DNA from: Candidatus Brocadiaceae bacterium
Lineage (GTDB): Bacteria; Planctomycetota; Brocadiia; Brocadiales; Bathyanammoxibiaceae
NCBI GenBank assembly: GCA_030018855.1
Contig: JASEHG010000130.1
Location: 1-5,581, forward strand
DNA: 5,581 nucleotides
Direction of reading: 5' to 3'
Positions 5,522 to 5,581 of the stretch are shown here, piece after piece. Below the pieces are notes generated by a model. It worked only from the letters and a program-made list of their open reading frames with translations. It had not been told where the DNA came from and made no database searches. How positions within the stretch are numbered: the stretch's first letter is position 1; every line of letters starts with the position of its first letter. The position numbers were made by a program, and so were the translations under genes.

Positions 5522-5581
5522 TTACTTCTTTAACGTGAAATTTGCCTGAGCGGTCGCCCCTTCTTTCACCTCTACCTTCTG
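5522..5581 (-). CDS. C-terminal end of a carboxypeptidase-regulatory-like domain protein (partial)
   Basis: An open frame enters at the right edge and ends at TAA (5524-5522), giving 19 residues, QKVEVKEGATAQANFTLKK. The pattern V-x-V-x-x-G-x-T-x-x-x-x-F-x-L-K at the very end of a protein is typical of the last strands of carboxypeptidase-regulatory-like (CarboxypepD_reg) beta-sandwich domains, often found in exported proteins. It runs in the same direction as the cytochrome operon, 191 nt upstream of the Rieske start. The function of the full protein cannot be told from this piece, and the family match rests on a short stretch. Confidence 0.6.
   Translation of the reverse strand, partial: QKVEVKEGATAQANFTLKK

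Noticed and set aside
5170..5538. Plus-strand open frame of 122 codons ending near the right edge
   Set aside because: It runs antisense through the Rieske N-terminus and then through the hairpin cluster; the SLEGRGGG/PSPIKGEG-like peptides are a known product of translating such palindromic repeats.

Overview
The window carries one minus-strand operon for a cytochrome b6f/bc-type (Rieske/cytochrome b) quinol-oxidising complex, with an unusual set of c-type cytochromes in place of cytochrome c1 or f. In transcription order (right to left) it encodes a Rieske 2Fe-2S protein, a short cytochrome b (b6-like), a separate subunit-IV-like cytochrome b C-terminal half, a membrane-anchored 751-residue protein with eight CxxCH haem sites, and a small anchored monohaem cytochrome c. 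At the right edge lie the last 19 codons of another minus-strand gene, which resembles the end of a carboxypeptidase-regulatory-like beta-sandwich domain. At the left edge there may be the first codons of a further minus-strand gene.

The organism is a Gram-negative-type bacterium with an anaerobic or versatile respiratory chain. The split cytochrome b, the APWY motif in place of PEWY, and multihaem c subunits in the complex recall Planctomycetota (anammox relatives), Nitrospirota and deltaproteobacterial groups. Intergenic palindromes of the TCATTCTGAG/GAAGAATCTC type and CCCTCCC/GGGAGGG type also fit such genomes. This placement is inference; the window does not fix a phylum.

Layout: 1-237 is non-coding downstream sequence with a four-tract G-quadruplex motif on the transcript strand, an AT-rich inverted repeat and a possible promoter and ribosome site for a gene leaving the left edge. 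238-681 is the monohaem cytochrome c. 683-2938 is the octahaem cytochrome c. 2979-3788 is subunit IV. 3820-4584 is cytochrome b. 4585-4775 is an intergenic gap filled by an 87-bp branched palindrome and a GC-rich hairpin. 4776-5330 is the Rieske protein. 5331-5521 is an intergenic gap with a cluster of hairpins and a G-quadruplex motif. 5522-5581 is the end of the upstream gene.

Functionally, quinol would be oxidised at a site formed by cytochrome b, subunit IV and the Rieske head. One electron goes through the two b haems (and perhaps a covalently bound haem ci at Cys62). The other goes from Rieske into nine c haems carried by two anchored subunits. The most interesting points are the octahaem subunit built from three non-repeated haem sites plus five tandem cytochrome c domains on a coiled-coil stalk, and the loss of the canonical distal methionine in two places: Cys in the monohaem protein and Gln in the last domain of the octahaem protein.
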